Source: Novosphingobium sp. (GTDB lineage: Bacteria > Pseudomonadota > Alphaproteobacteria > Sphingomonadales > Sphingomonadaceae). Taken from it: 59,573 bases of DNA. The translations under genes were made by a program, and so were the position numbers. The stretch covers positions 1-59,573 of the forward strand of contig JANXSP010000091.1 in the NCBI GenBank assembly GCA_025356575.1, read 5' to 3'. Shown here piece by piece: positions 10,384-21,661 of the stretch; the stretch's first letter is position 1, and each line of letters opens with the position of its first letter. Below the pieces are notes generated by a model that searched no databases, had not been told where the DNA came from, and was given only the letters and a program-made list of their open reading frames with translations.

Positions 10384-11484
10384 TTATTCTGCGGCGAGCG
10401 CCGGTTCGGCGATATATTCCTCGACCATCTGGGCCGCGGTATCGTCGTTGAACTGCTGCGGCGGATGCTTGCAGAAATAGGCCGACGGGCCGATCAGCGC
10501 GCCGCCATCACCGCGGTCGAGCGCGACCTTGCAGCAGCGGATCGCGTCCATGACCACCGCCGCAGAGTTCGGGCTGTCCTCGACCGAAAGGCGCATTTCC
10601 AGGTTCATCGGGACGTTGCCCCACAGGTTCCCTTCCATCCGCAGGAAGCACAGCTTGTTGTCCTTCTGCCACGGCACATAGTCGGACGGGCCGACGTGGA
10701 TGTTCTCGTCGGCCAGGCGCTGGGCCAGCATCGACTGCACCGCTTCGGTCTTGGAGGTCTTCTTGCTGCCGAGCCGCTGGCGGTCGAGCATGTTCATGAA
10801 GTCGGTATTGCCGCCGGTGTTGAGCTGGTAGGTCCGCTCGACATTCACGCCGCGCGCACCGAACAGGCTGGAGAGCACACGGTGGACGATCGTCGCGCCG
10901 AGCTGGGCCTTGACGTCGTCGCCCACGATCGGGAGCCGCTTTTCGGCAAAGCGCTTTTCCCACTCGGGCCGGCTGGCGATGAACACCGGCATGCAGTTGA
11001 CCACCGCAACGCCCGCTTCGAGCGCGCATTCCATGTAGAACTCGGTCGCTTCCTGCGAGCCGACGGGGAGGAAGTTGATCAGCACTTCGGTGCCCGATGC
11101 CTTGAGCGCGGCAACCATCGATTCGCGCGTGGCCTGCGCCGCATCCGAAACCATGAAGCCCTTGTCGCCGTGGTCGGTCATGTGCGCGGCAACGCCGTCG
11201 AGGACGCAGCCCATGATCACCTTGGTCCCGCTGGCGGGAACGCTTTCCTGGAACACCGCGGTGCAATTGGGCGCAGCGAAGATCGCTTCGGCCACATCCT
11301 TGCCGACCTTGCGCGCATCGACATCGACCGCGAGAACGAACTCGACATCGCCCGCGCCATAGCCGCCGATGGTATCGTGGATCAGGCCCTGCGAGGAATT
11401 GTTCTGGCGGTAGTACTCGACGCCCTGGACTAGCGAGCTGGCGCAGTTGCCCACGCCGATCACCGCGACCTTGATTGGCTTCAT
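10384..11484 (-). CDS. ino1: Inositol-3-phosphate synthase (MIPS)
   Basis: Converts glucose 6-phosphate to inositol 3-phosphate with NAD. The 366-residue protein is of the short prokaryotic type: N-terminal Rossmann motif VAVIGVGNCASSLVQGVEYY, then VDVDARKVGKD, INFLPVGSQEATEFY, and the catalytic-domain segment LNTGGNTDFMNM with DRQRLGSKKTSKTEAV. ATG 11484 has an AAGGGA SD about eight bases upstream, which decides it over earlier in-frame starts. Downstream on the same strand is the NTP transferase, so inositol phosphate is probably activated to a nucleotide form. That use is inferred, while the synthase call is firm. Confidence 0.95.
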   Translation of the reverse strand: MKPIKVAVIGVGNCASSLVQGVEYYRQNNSSQGLIHDTIGGYGAGDVEFVLAVDVDARKVGKDVAEAIFAAPNCTAVFQESVPASGTKVIMGCVLDGVAAHMTDHGDKGFMVSDAAQATRESMVAALKASGTEVLINFLPVGSQEATEFYMECALEAGVAVVNCMPVFIASRPEWEKRFAEKRLPIVGDDVKAQLGATIVHRVLSSLFGARGVNVERTYQLNTGGNTDFMNMLDRQRLGSKKTSKTEAVQSMLAQRLADENIHVGPSDYVPWQKDNKLCFLRMEGNLWGNVPMNLEMRLSVEDSPNSAAVVMDAIRCCKVALDRGDGGALIGPSAYFCKHPPQQFNDDTAAQMVEEYIAEPALAAE

Positions 11485-11769
11485 TAATTCAATCCCTTCA
11501 GACCGGCGCGGTGCCACTACTACGACGCGCCTCGTTTGTGAAATCGCGCGCCATCCGCGAAGCCCTGTGGCGGCTGCCCAGGGGAGATCGCGCTGTCGCC
11601 GGCTGGATGCTCGCCGGGCTCAGGCGGAAGTCTGCCGCCATGGCCCGGTGGCCCGCACCTCGGGGGATTTCACCCTGATTGGTCCTGTCCGGAGGACCGA
11701 TATAGCCGGTCTTGGCGAAAAACAAAACCGCCTATGACAAATCCGTTGCAATCGGGGCGCTTGCGGCGG
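11485..11769. other. Promoter region of ino1 and tail of the MFS gene
   Basis: A 285-base gap between two minus-strand genes. It carries a small perfect inverted repeat GGTCCT/AGGACC (11681-11698) without a T tract on either strand. No gene or RNA was recognised. Confidence 0.4.
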
Positions 11770-13377
11770 TCAGGCGAAGACCTCGCCGGCGGCCGCAGCA
11801 CGCTCGCGGACCGAAGCGGCGGCGCGCGGATAAAGCTTGATCGCCAGCAGCACCGCGATCGTCGCGGGGACCAGCGCGATCAGCGTGGAGATCACCCCGG
11901 TCGCAAGGTTATCACCGTGGGTGGCCGAGATGTAGCCGGCCATGAACGGCCCCAGACCCAGCCCGATCAGCGTGGTCGCAAGGAAGAACGTCGCGGTCGC
12001 GGTGCCGCGCATCCGCGGCAGGACGAGCGATTGGCTCGCCGCCGCCGATGCCCCCAGCGACATCGGGCCAAACACTCCGGCGATCGCCAGCGCGATGTAG
12101 AACGTGGTCACGCTACCGGTGGTGAACGCGATCAGGATCGGGGCGACCGGGGCAACGATCCCGAACAGCGCAACGAAATGCCGCCCCGCGGGATGGCGCA
12201 AGTACGACCGGTCGGCCAGCCAGCCGCCCCCGATCACCCCGACGAAACCGGCGAGCGCCGCGACCCCGCCGATCAGCAGGCCCAGCTCGGTCTTGCCGAT
12301 ATGGAACGTCCGTTCGGCGTAAGGCGCGGCCCAGTACGATACTGCGTAGGATACCACCGTCGAGAACCCGTAGGCGAGGATCGTGCAGAGGAACGCGGGC
12401 GAACCCAGGATCAGCTTGAACATCGGATAATCGCGCGCTTTGAGCGCATGGGCCCAGCTGAACACGGCGTAATAGCCGGCCCCGATGAAGATGAACTGTT
12501 CGGGCTTGTGGGTCAGGCGGACCATGGCCCACGCGGCCAGGCCGATCCCGGCGGCGCCGGCAAGGTTGACGAGCAGCGCCCGCGGTCCGCGCAGGAACGC
12601 GCCGATCAGCGTCAGCGGCGGCACGACGTTGATCATTTCGCCGAAGAAGCTGCGGAACGGCGCAGGATCGCGCGGGCTGGCGATTCCGTCCATCGCTCCG
12701 CGCACCGGCTCGCGCAGGGTCAGCGTCCACAGTGCCATCAGCAGCCCGGGAATCCCGACGACCAGGAACGCTGCCTGCCAGCCGTGGAGACCCAGCGGTC
12801 CGCCGCCGGGGTAAGCTGCGTTCCAGCGCTGGACCACAAGCCCGCCGATCACCAGCGAGAACCCGCCGCCCAGATAGATCCCCGAGGCGTAGATCGCCAG
12901 CGCGGTGGCGCGCATGCGCTGCGGAAACCAGTCCGCGATCAGCGAATAGGCCGAGGGGCTCGCGGTCGCTTCGCCGACCCCGACCCCGATCCGGGCGACG
13001 CTGAGCATCGTCCCGCTCCGCGCGAATCCCGACAACGTGGTCATCGTCGACCACAGCGCCAGCCCCAGCGAGATCAGGCGGACCCGGTGCCAGCTATCCG
13101 CCAGCCGTCCGAGGGGCAGGCCGAACAGCGCGTAGAATACCGCGAACGCGGTGCCGTAGAGGAAGCCGAGATCGGCGTCGCTGAGGTGGAGATCGGCCTT
13201 GATGTCGTTGGCGAGGATCGAGAGGATCTGGCGGTCGACGAAATTGAGGAAATACAAGATGACGAGCACGCCGAGGACGTACCAGCTATAGCCGCTGGCG
13301 CGCGGTTCGGCGGCGGCGAGCGGTTCGGCGGAAGCGAGCGGTTCGGCCAGATCCGCCTGGACTGAAGGATCGTTCAT
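11770..13377 (-). CDS. MFS transporter, spinster-like
   Basis: A 535-residue 12-helix transporter. After a polar Ala/Glu-rich N-terminus of about 30 residues come NFVDRQILSILANDIK and the loop GLPLGRLADSWHRVR, matching motif A-like sequence of the spinster family, then IGVGVGEATASPSAYSLIADWFP with the GVGEA signature. The start at ATG 13377 has GAGGGA nine to ten bases upstream, better than the ATG overlapping queC. The family exports sphingolipids in animals, but bacterial members have varied and mostly unknown substrates. It follows queC by 13 bases, yet nothing in queuosine synthesis demands it. Confidence 0.9.
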   Translation of the reverse strand: MNDPSVQADLAEPLASAEPLAAAEPRASGYSWYVLGVLVILYFLNFVDRQILSILANDIKADLHLSDADLGFLYGTAFAVFYALFGLPLGRLADSWHRVRLISLGLALWSTMTTLSGFARSGTMLSVARIGVGVGEATASPSAYSLIADWFPQRMRATALAIYASGIYLGGGFSLVIGGLVVQRWNAAYPGGGPLGLHGWQAAFLVVGIPGLLMALWTLTLREPVRGAMDGIASPRDPAPFRSFFGEMINVVPPLTLIGAFLRGPRALLVNLAGAAGIGLAAWAMVRLTHKPEQFIFIGAGYYAVFSWAHALKARDYPMFKLILGSPAFLCTILAYGFSTVVSYAVSYWAAPYAERTFHIGKTELGLLIGGVAALAGFVGVIGGGWLADRSYLRHPAGRHFVALFGIVAPVAPILIAFTTGSVTTFYIALAIAGVFGPMSLGASAAASQSLVLPRMRGTATATFFLATTLIGLGLGPFMAGYISATHGDNLATGVISTLIALVPATIAVLLAIKLYPRAAASVRERAAAAGEVFA

Positions 13378-13390
13378 CGGCTCGGGTCCC

Positions 13391-14098
13391 TCATGCGGCA
13401 TAAACGGTCGGGTCGGTCAGCTGTGCGCGGGCGAAACCGTCGCGGCGCAGGCGGCAGCTGTCGCACAGCCCGCAGGCCAGGCCATCCACGGTGGGATCGT
13501 AGCACGACCAGCTCATCCCGGGATCGAGCCCGAGGCGGGCCGCCTCGCGCGCGATATCGTCCTTGCCTAGGTGCTGGAGCGGGGCGTGGACGACGAACTC
13601 CTCGCCCTGCGCGCCGGTCTTGGTCGCCAGCCGGGCGAGGTCCTGGAAGCCGGCGATGAATTCGGGGCGGCAGTCGGGATAGCCCGAATAATCCAGCGCG
13701 TTGACCCCGATGAACAGATCGCGCGCGCCGATCGCCTCGGCCCAGGCCAGCGTAAGCGACAGGAATACGAGGTTGCGCGCGGGGACATAGGTGACCGGGA
13801 TATCGGCGCCGACACCGCCCTTGGGCACCGCGATATCAGCGGTCAGCGCCGAGCCGCCGAACCGGCGCAAGTCGAGCGGAAGAACGACGTGGCGCGCAGC
13901 TCCGAGGTGGCCCGCGATCACCGTCGCCGCGTCGATCTCGCGGCGGTGGCGCTGGTTGTAATCGATCGTCAGCGCGTTGAGCACGTACCCGGCTTCGCGC
14001 GCGAGACCCGCGACGACCATCGAATCGAGCCCGCCTGAAAGCAGCACGACCGCTTGGCGGCCCGCACTGCCGGCGTTGGTGCTGGCATCACTCTCCAT
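13391..14098 (-). CDS. queC: 7-cyano-7-deazaguanine synthase
   Basis: Makes preQ0 from 7-carboxy-7-deazaguanine, ammonia and ATP in the queuosine pathway. The 235-residue protein has the PP-loop SGGLDS at 21-26, the LTIDYNQRHRREI segment, YVPARNLVFLSLTLAWAEA and the C-terminal zinc cluster with SCYDP and CGLCDSCRLRRDGF. ATG 14098 is chosen because sequence further upstream in the frame is proline/alanine-rich and not family-like. queD and queE are not nearby in this window. The downstream MFS gene starts 13 bases beyond. Confidence 0.95.
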   Translation of the reverse strand: MESDASTNAGSAGRQAVVLLSGGLDSMVVAGLAREAGYVLNALTIDYNQRHRREIDAATVIAGHLGAARHVVLPLDLRRFGGSALTADIAVPKGGVGADIPVTYVPARNLVFLSLTLAWAEAIGARDLFIGVNALDYSGYPDCRPEFIAGFQDLARLATKTGAQGEEFVVHAPLQHLGKDDIAREAARLGLDPGMSWSCYDPTVDGLACGLCDSCRLRRDGFARAQLTDPTVYAA

Positions 14099-14264
14099 CG
14101 CGGCATGGCTACCCTGCGCGCCGGAAGGTGGCAATGGCGATGGCATCGCCGCCGGCGCCGGTGCTGGGACTGGGCTGGGGCCAGGGCCGGGGACGGCGAT
14201 TGCGGCGGATGCGGGCAGCGAACTGCTTGGGGGCCAATGGCTTAGGACCGGGGCACGCGTCGGC

Positions 14265-14743
14265 TCAACCCGGGCAGTCGCCCGTGCGGCGGGCTTCGGC
14301 GGACAGCTCGAAGGGCAGCCCATCGAACACTCCCTGGGTATCGAGCTGCAGCAGCCGCGCGGTCTCGAACCGCAGATGTGTGCGGCCATAGCCGCGCCCG
14401 CGGCAGGTGTACTGGATCGTCGCTTCGCCGGGAGGAGCCTTGAGCGCGAACTGCTCGCAGCCGCTCACCGCTTCGTGGCGCAGCCGCAACAGCCGGTCGA
14501 GGCTGGGCGCGCAGACCGTCTCGAATGCGCCGACCGCGCCGCCCCGCGCGGGCGCAGCTCCCAGCGGCCAGGATCGAACGCGGGTGCCGGGGTCGGCGAA
14601 AGCGCGGGCGTAGGCGTCGGTGTGGGCGCGGCGGCAGAGACCGCGGCGCGGCCGGCCGGCCCGGCGCGATGCATGTGCCCGACCGGCGCCGCGCCGAGAC
14701 CGGGCAGTGCCGCCACCAGGGCGATTATCGTCGGCACATGCAT
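14265..14743 (-). pseudogene. DUF3617 exported protein, frameshifted
   Basis: The N-terminal part is read from ATG 14743 (GGAG-type SD, signal peptide MHVPTIIALVAALPGLGA, then an Ala/Thr/Pro-rich linker and FDPGRWELR, the typical DUF3617 entry). The C-terminal part is in a frame reached by a one-base change: GAFETVCAPSLDRLLRLR, then YTCRGRGYGRTHLRFETARL and LDTQGVFDGLPFE, ending RRTGDCPG, all characteristic of sphingomonad DUF3617 proteins. The switch lies in a G/C run between about 14530 and 14565. Neither half alone makes a complete domain. Either a base was lost in the genome or in the sequence. Function of DUF3617 proteins is unknown. Confidence 0.75.
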
Positions 14744-14855
14744 ATCGGATAACTCCGCTCTGGACACGCCGAAGGGTGGGGGGCGAGCTGGCTGAGCGCG
14801 TTGTAACAGAGCGACTACCTGCGATCAACCGTGCATGGATCGCGGCGAAACGAGT

Positions 14856-15772
14856 TCAGTCGAGCGTGATCGGGAAAACGCGCGAGCAGAATGCACAATC
14901 GACCGCGATCTGGCCGTCGGCACCGCGCATTTCGGCGCGCTCTTCGGCAGGGAACCGCGCCAGCACCGCGGCAAAGTGTTCGGCGGTGCAGCGGCAGCCG
15001 CGCGAAAGCTCGGCGCCGCGAACGACGCGCACTTCGGGCTCCTCGTGAAACAACCGCCAGACCAGCGCCTCGAGCGACAGCGCTGGATCGACCAGTTCAT
15101 CGTGGCGCGTCGACCCCGCCAGCGCGGCGACATGGTCCCACTCGGGATGATCCATCCGTGCGTGGAGCCGCTCGCGCCCGTCTTCGCCATCGGCGAGATG
15201 CTGGACGAGCAGGCCCGCCGCAGTACAGCCGGCCGCATCGGAACGCACCGCGACGCGGATCAGGGTGGGAACCTGCTCGGACTGGGCGAAGTAGCTTTCG
15301 CACGCTTCGGCGAGCGACGCGCCTTCGAGCGGGACGATCCCCTGATAGCGCTCGCCGCTGCTCGCCATATCGAACGTGATCGCGAGGTAGCCTTGGCCGA
15401 ACAGCGCGTAGAGCGACGGATTGGCGCCGAGCTGGGCGAGCCGCTCGGCATTGAACTTGGCGTGGCCGCGCAACTCGCCCGCGCGGTAATCGCAGACCAG
15501 CAGCTCGACGATCCCGCCGGTGGTGCTCGCCTGCATCGTGAGTTGGCCGTCGCCGTCCTTGAGCAGCGCGCCGATCAGCGCGGCCAGCACGAGCGCCTCG
15601 GCCAGCAGATGCATGATCGCCGGCGGATAGGCGTGGGCCGAGAGGATGGTGTCGAGCACCGGCCCCAGCCGCACCGCCCGCCCGCGCGCGTTGCGCGCTG
15701 GCAAGGTGAACGCCAGAACCCGGTCGAACCCGGTCTCGTCCTCCGGGATCGACGGTGGCGACACTCCCGGGC

Positions 15773-15776
<4 letters not shown>
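14856..15776 (-). CDS. hslO: Redox-regulated chaperone Hsp33
   Basis: Hsp33 is a cytosolic holdase activated when its zinc-bound cysteines are oxidised. The 306-residue protein has the N-terminal substrate-binding domain ([37 protein letters not shown]) and the C-terminal zinc site with CRC followed about 30 residues later by CAFC, matching CxC...CxxC. The chosen start is GTG 15776, overlapping the argF stop as GTGA; another GTG twelve bases later is possible. SD support is weak for both, so coupling to argF is likely. It ends the argD-argF-hslO run, a conserved alphaproteobacterial arrangement. Confidence 0.93.
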
Positions 15777-16692
<916 letters not shown>

Positions 16693-16696
<4 letters not shown>

Positions 16697-17883
16697 GCAG
16701 CCACCGGCACCGCATAGCTCGCCGCGCCGGCGGAAAGCTTGTCCATGAACTCGTCGATGTGGCTGTCGTCGATGACCAGCGGCGGGATCACGCGGACGGT
16801 GCTGTCCCCCGCGGCCACGGTGAGGAGCTGGTGGTTGTCGCGCAGATGCGCCACGAACGGGCGGCTTTCGGGCCTCATTTTGAGCCCGATCATCAGCCCC
16901 CGTCCGCGGACCAGTTCGAACAGATCGGGATAGTTGCCGATGAACTGTTCGAGTCGGGCGCGGATGCGTTCGCCCTTGGCGCGCACCTCGGCGAGGAATT
17001 CGTCGTTGGCGACCGCGTCGAGCACGGCTTCACCCGCGGCCATCGCCAAAGGGTTGCCGCCATAGGTCGATCCGTGGGTGCCCACGGTCATCCCGCGCGC
17101 GGCTTTCTCCGTGGCCAGGCACGCGCCCAGCGGAAACCCGCCGCCGATGCCCTTGGCGGTCGCGACGATATCGGGGACGATGCCGTACTGTTCGTAGGCA
17201 TAGAGCGTGCCCGAGCGGGCCATGCCGCACTGGACCTCGTCGAGCGCGAGCATCAGGTCGTGCTCGTCGGCCAGCGCGCGCAGGCCGTGCATGAACGCGT
17301 CCGACGCGACGCGGATGCCGCCCTCGCCCTGGATCGGTTCGACCAGGAAGCCCGCGGTGTTGGGCCCGATCGCGGCCTTCGCCCCCTCGAGATCGTCGAA
17401 CTCGACGTACTTGAACCCGGCAAGCAGCGGCAGGAAGCCGTGGTGCATCTTGTCCTGGTTGGAGGCGCTGATCGTCGCCATCGTCCGTCCGTGGAAGGCG
17501 TTCTTGAAGGTGATGATCTCGTGCCGGTGATCGGCCCCCGCGCTCTGATGATAGGCGCGCACGGCCTTGATCGCACATTCGACCGCCTCGGCGCCCGAAT
17601 TGGTGAAGAACACCGTATCGGCAAAGGTCAGGTCGACCAGCCGCTGCGCCAGCTTCTCGCCCTGCGGGCTGCCATAAAGGTTGGAGACGTGCATCAGCGT
17701 CTCGGCCTGACGCTGGATCGCGCCGATCAGCCCGGGGTGCGAATGGCCCAGGATGTTGACCGCGATCCCGCTGGCGAAATCGAGATAGCGCGCGCCGTCC
17801 TCACCAATGAGGTGGCAGTGCTCGCCGCGAACCGGGCGAAAACCGCACCGTGGGTAGACGGGCATGAGCGGAGTGATCGACAT
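16693..17883 (-). CDS. argD: Acetylornithine/succinyldiaminopimelate aminotransferase
   Basis: PLP-dependent class III aminotransferase converting N-acetylglutamate semialdehyde to N-acetylornithine and possibly acting in lysine synthesis. The 396-residue protein has [26 protein letters not shown], the [11 protein letters not shown] block with the PLP-ring aspartate, and the Schiff-base lysine Lys244 in [16 protein letters not shown] 17883 has an AAGGA SD eight bases away, preferable to an upstream in-frame start. It is first in the argD-argF-hslO run. Confidence 0.96.
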
Positions 17884-18014
17884 GGCGGGATCCTTGAATT
17901 CTTCCGGCGGAACACGATCAACGACAAATGGCGGCCCCACCGGGAGCCGCCATCTGCTTGCGTCTGTTTGTTCGATGTTACCCGGTTACGACCGGGAAAC
18001 GGACCGACAGCGAA

Positions 18015-18938
<924 letters not shown>

Positions 18939-19052
18939 TCAAATCAGGGTGCAGCGCGAACAGATTCCGGACCGGTTCAGAATTGTCATGCGGCTTCCTC
19001 GCCCGCTGCTGGCGACTTGTCAGCCCGCGGCTGCGCGGGCAAAGTGGCGGCC

Positions 19053-19865
19053 ATGGAAATTCTGACCCTGCTGACCAGCCCCGCCGCGTGGGCCGCGCTG
19101 GTAACCCTGGTGGTGCTCGAGATCGTGCTCGGTATCGACAACCTGGTGTTCATCGCGATCCTGTCGAACAAGCTCCCGCCCGAGCAGCAGGCGCGGGCGC
19201 GGCGCACCGGGCTGCTGCTGGCGCTGGGGATGCGGATCGGGCTGCTAATGCTGATCGGCTGGATCGTGACGCTGCAGGCACCGCTGTTCGACCTGGGCAT
19301 TGCCGGCGGCACGGGAGCGCATGGTGAGCCGGGGTTCGAAACCGCGTTTTCGGGCCGCGACCTGATCCTGATCGCGGGCGGTCTGTTCCTGCTGTGGAAG
19401 GCGACCAAGGAAATCCACCACACCCTCGATCCCGAGGAATCGGGCGAGCTGCTCGATCACGACAAGGGCATCGCCCGGATCACGATGTCCGCCGCGATCG
19501 CGCAGATCGTCGCGCTCGACATCGTGTTCTCGGTCGATTCGATCCTGACCGCGGTGGGGATGACCGACGAGATCCCGATCATGGTCGCCGCGGTGATCAT
19601 CACCGTCGGGCTGATGATGGTCGCCGCCGATCCGCTGGCCAAGTTCATCGAGAGCAATCCCTCGCTGGTCATGCTGGCGCTGGCGTTCCTGGTGATGATC
19701 GGGGTGGTGCTGCTGGCGGACGGGTTCGGGGTGCATATCCCCAAGGGCTATATCTACGCCGCGATGGGCTTTTCGGGGCTGGTCGAGACGCTCAACATCG
19801 TCGGGCGCAAGCGCCGGGACAAGCTCCGTGACAGGCGCCGCGCTGCCGGAGAGGCCGCGGCATGA
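19053..19865 (+). CDS. TerC family membrane protein
   Basis: A 270-residue integral membrane protein of the TerC/Alx family with about seven helices. The signature LEIVLGIDNLVFIAIL (residues 22-37) and its mirror LDIVFSVDSILTAVGM (around 157-172) carry the acidic residues thought to bind metal ions. Family members export manganese or help load exported metalloproteins. ATG 19053 is the first start giving the normal N-terminus MEILTLLTSPAAWAAL. It begins a run in which the next two starts overlap: ATGA with the DUF442 gene. Confidence 0.92.
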   Translation: MEILTLLTSPAAWAALVTLVVLEIVLGIDNLVFIAILSNKLPPEQQARARRTGLLLALGMRIGLLMLIGWIVTLQAPLFDLGIAGGTGAHGEPGFETAFSGRDLILIAGGLFLLWKATKEIHHTLDPEESGELLDHDKGIARITMSAAIAQIVALDIVFSVDSILTAVGMTDEIPIMVAAVIITVGLMMVAADPLAKFIESNPSLVMLALAFLVMIGVVLLADGFGVHIPKGYIYAAMGFSGLVETLNIVGRKRRDKLRDRRRAAGEAAA

Positions 19866-20293
19866 CCTTTCGCAAGATTACCGATCAGGTGTTCGCCAGC
19901 CCGCAGATCGCGCTCGACGATGTCGTGCTCGCGGCCGCGCAAGGGATCGTCCTGATCGTCAACAACCGGCCGGAGGAAGAGAGCGAGGATCAGGTTCCCG
20001 GACCGCAGATCGAAGCCGCGGCACGCGCGGCCGGGCTCGGCTATATCGCGATCCCGGTGACCCACGCGGGTTTTTCCGAGCCGCAGGTGACCGCGATGGC
20101 CGAGGCGCTGGCGGAGGCCGACGGTCCGGTGCTCGCCTATTGCCGCTCGGGCACGCGCTCGACGCTGCTGTGGGCGCTGGCCGAAGCGAGCCGCGGGCAG
20201 CACCCCGAAGTGCTTGCCGCGCAGGCCGGGGTCGCGGGCTACGACGTTACCCCGATCCGGCCGCTGCTCGACATGCTCCACGCCCGCGCATGA
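19862..20293 (+). CDS. DUF442/TIGR01244 phosphatase-like protein
   Basis: A 143-residue protein of the family with a protein-tyrosine-phosphatase-like fold, here stand-alone. Cys94 lies in YCRSGTRS, the P-loop-type motif, after the N-terminal ASPQIALDDV and IVNNRPEEE. In many proteobacteria this domain is fused to a persulfide-dioxygenase-like MBL hydrolase (Blh), where it may act as a sulfur transferase rather than phosphatase. Start overlaps the terC stop and the stop overlaps the next gene, both as ATGA. Enzymatic role is not established here. Confidence 0.85.
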   Translation: MTFRKITDQVFASPQIALDDVVLAAAQGIVLIVNNRPEEESEDQVPGPQIEAAARAAGLGYIAIPVTHAGFSEPQVTAMAEALAEADGPVLAYCRSGTRSTLLWALAEASRGQHPEVLAAQAGVAGYDVTPIRPLLDMLHARA

Positions 20294-20691
20294 CCGCGCA
20301 GGTGCTCCAGTTCGCCGTGTCGCTTGCCGCGATCCTGGCGCTAGCGGGGCTGGCGCGGTGGCTCGGGCTGGGCGGCGACGTTCGCCTGCGCGATGCCGCC
20401 GACGCGCGCGAAAAGGCCGGAGAGGCGCTGTGCGGGTTCGATGCGGCGGACGTCGCGCTCGACCGGGCGGGGATCGGCGCGCTGCTGCGCGATGCCTCGG
20501 GCCGGGTCATGCTGCTGCGCCGCCACGGCGTCCGCTTCGCCGCGCGCCTGCTCGACAGCCACGCCGGGGTCCGGCTCGACCGCCAGTTCCTTACCGTGTC
20601 GACCGGCGAGAGCAGCTTCGGCAGCGTTACGCTGGACCTTGGCGACAACGCTGCGGTCTGGGCCGCGAGCCTGCGCCGGATCGGGAATTGA
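20290..20691 (+). CDS. Hypothetical membrane-anchored protein
   Basis: A 133-residue protein with one N-terminal hydrophobic helix (about residues 5-26) and a soluble remainder that carries RDASGRVMLLRRHGVRFAARLL and FGSVTLDLGD. The start overlaps the DUF442 stop as ATGA, and the next frame follows within a few bases, so translation is probably coupled. No family was recognised with confidence; the tail looks like a small beta-rich domain. Its place between a phosphatase-like protein and a fatty acid hydroxylase-like protein suggests an envelope role. Confidence 0.75.
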   Translation: MTAQVLQFAVSLAAILALAGLARWLGLGGDVRLRDAADAREKAGEALCGFDAADVALDRAGIGALLRDASGRVMLLRRHGVRFAARLLDSHAGVRLDRQFLTVSTGESSFGSVTLDLGDNAAVWAASLRRIGN

Positions 20692-20693
20692 GC

Positions 20694-21605
20694 GTGGCCC
20701 ACACGATGAGCCCGACCGATTATGCCGTGCCCGCGTTCGTCGCGCTGGTGGTGATCGAGATGCTCTGGGCCCGGCGCCGCGCCCCGGCCGCCTACGAGCC
20801 ACGCGATACGCTGACCAGCCTGGCGTTCGGGCTGGGCAGCACCGTCGCCGGGCTGCTGACGGGCGGCATCGTCTTCGCGCTGGCGCTGGCGCTCTATGCG
20901 CACCGCCTGTTCGACATCGGCTGGGCATGGTGGGCGTGGGCGCTGTGCTTCGTACTCGACGATTTTACCTATTACTGGGCGCACCGCGCCGGCCACCGCG
21001 TGCGCTGGTTCTGGGCGAGCCACGTCAACCATCACTCGAGCCAGCACTACAATCTCTCCACCGCGCTGCGCCAGACGTGGACCGGGTTCTTCGCGCTGAG
21101 CTTCATCTTCCGCATTCCGCTGGCGCTCATCGGCTTCCATCCGGCGATGATCGTCACCGCGGGCGCGTTCAACCTGATCTATCAGTTCTGGATCCATACC
21201 GAGGCGATCGGGCGGTTCCCCCGCTGGTTCGAGGCGGTGATGAACACCCCCAGCCACCACCGCGTCCACCATGCGACCAACCCGGTCTATCTCGACCGCA
21301 ATTACGCCGGCACGTTCATCGTCTGGGACAAGCTGTTCGGCACGTTCGAGGCCGAGCGCGGCGGCATCGCCATCCACTACGGCATCGTCAAGCAGCTCGG
21401 CAGTTTCAGCCTGCTGTGGAGCATTTTTCACGAATGGATCGGGATCGCGCGCGATGTCTATGCGGCGCCGTGGCAGCACAAGCTGGCGTATCTGTGGCGC
21501 GAACCGGGCTGGAGCCACGACGGCAGCCGCGATACCTCGGCCACGATCCGCGCGCGCTGGGAAGAAGCGCAGGCGCGCGCGGCCGGGACTGCCCCCGCCG
21601 AATAG
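20694..21605 (+). CDS. Sterol desaturase / fatty acid hydroxylase family protein
   Basis: A 303-residue (from GTG 20694) or 299-residue (from ATG 20706) di-iron membrane hydroxylase. GTG 20694 has CGGGA seven bases upstream and is preferred. The three histidine clusters are HRAGH, HVNHHSSQHYN and HRVHH, with a further HHATNP after the last; together these are diagnostic of the family. About four to five membrane helices surround the clusters. It may modify a lipid, hopanoid, carotenoid or sphingolipid; the substrate cannot be read from sequence. The GMC oxidoreductase starts 56 bases after it. Confidence 0.9.
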   Translation: MAHTMSPTDYAVPAFVALVVIEMLWARRRAPAAYEPRDTLTSLAFGLGSTVAGLLTGGIVFALALALYAHRLFDIGWAWWAWALCFVLDDFTYYWAHRAGHRVRWFWASHVNHHSSQHYNLSTALRQTWTGFFALSFIFRIPLALIGFHPAMIVTAGAFNLIYQFWIHTEAIGRFPRWFEAVMNTPSHHRVHHATNPVYLDRNYAGTFIVWDKLFGTFEAERGGIAIHYGIVKQLGSFSLLWSIFHEWIGIARDVYAAPWQHKLAYLWREPGWSHDGSRDTSATIRARWEEAQARAAGTAPAE

Positions 21606-21661
21606 CTTGCGCGGGTTTAACCGCTCGCTTAATCCGCTCGCGACTTAGTGCGAGGCAGACG

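Noticed and set aside
11734..13365. Long plus-strand open frame antisense to the MFS gene
   Set aside because: Composition is Arg/Asp/Gln-rich with no motif, while the minus strand gives a clear 12-helix protein.
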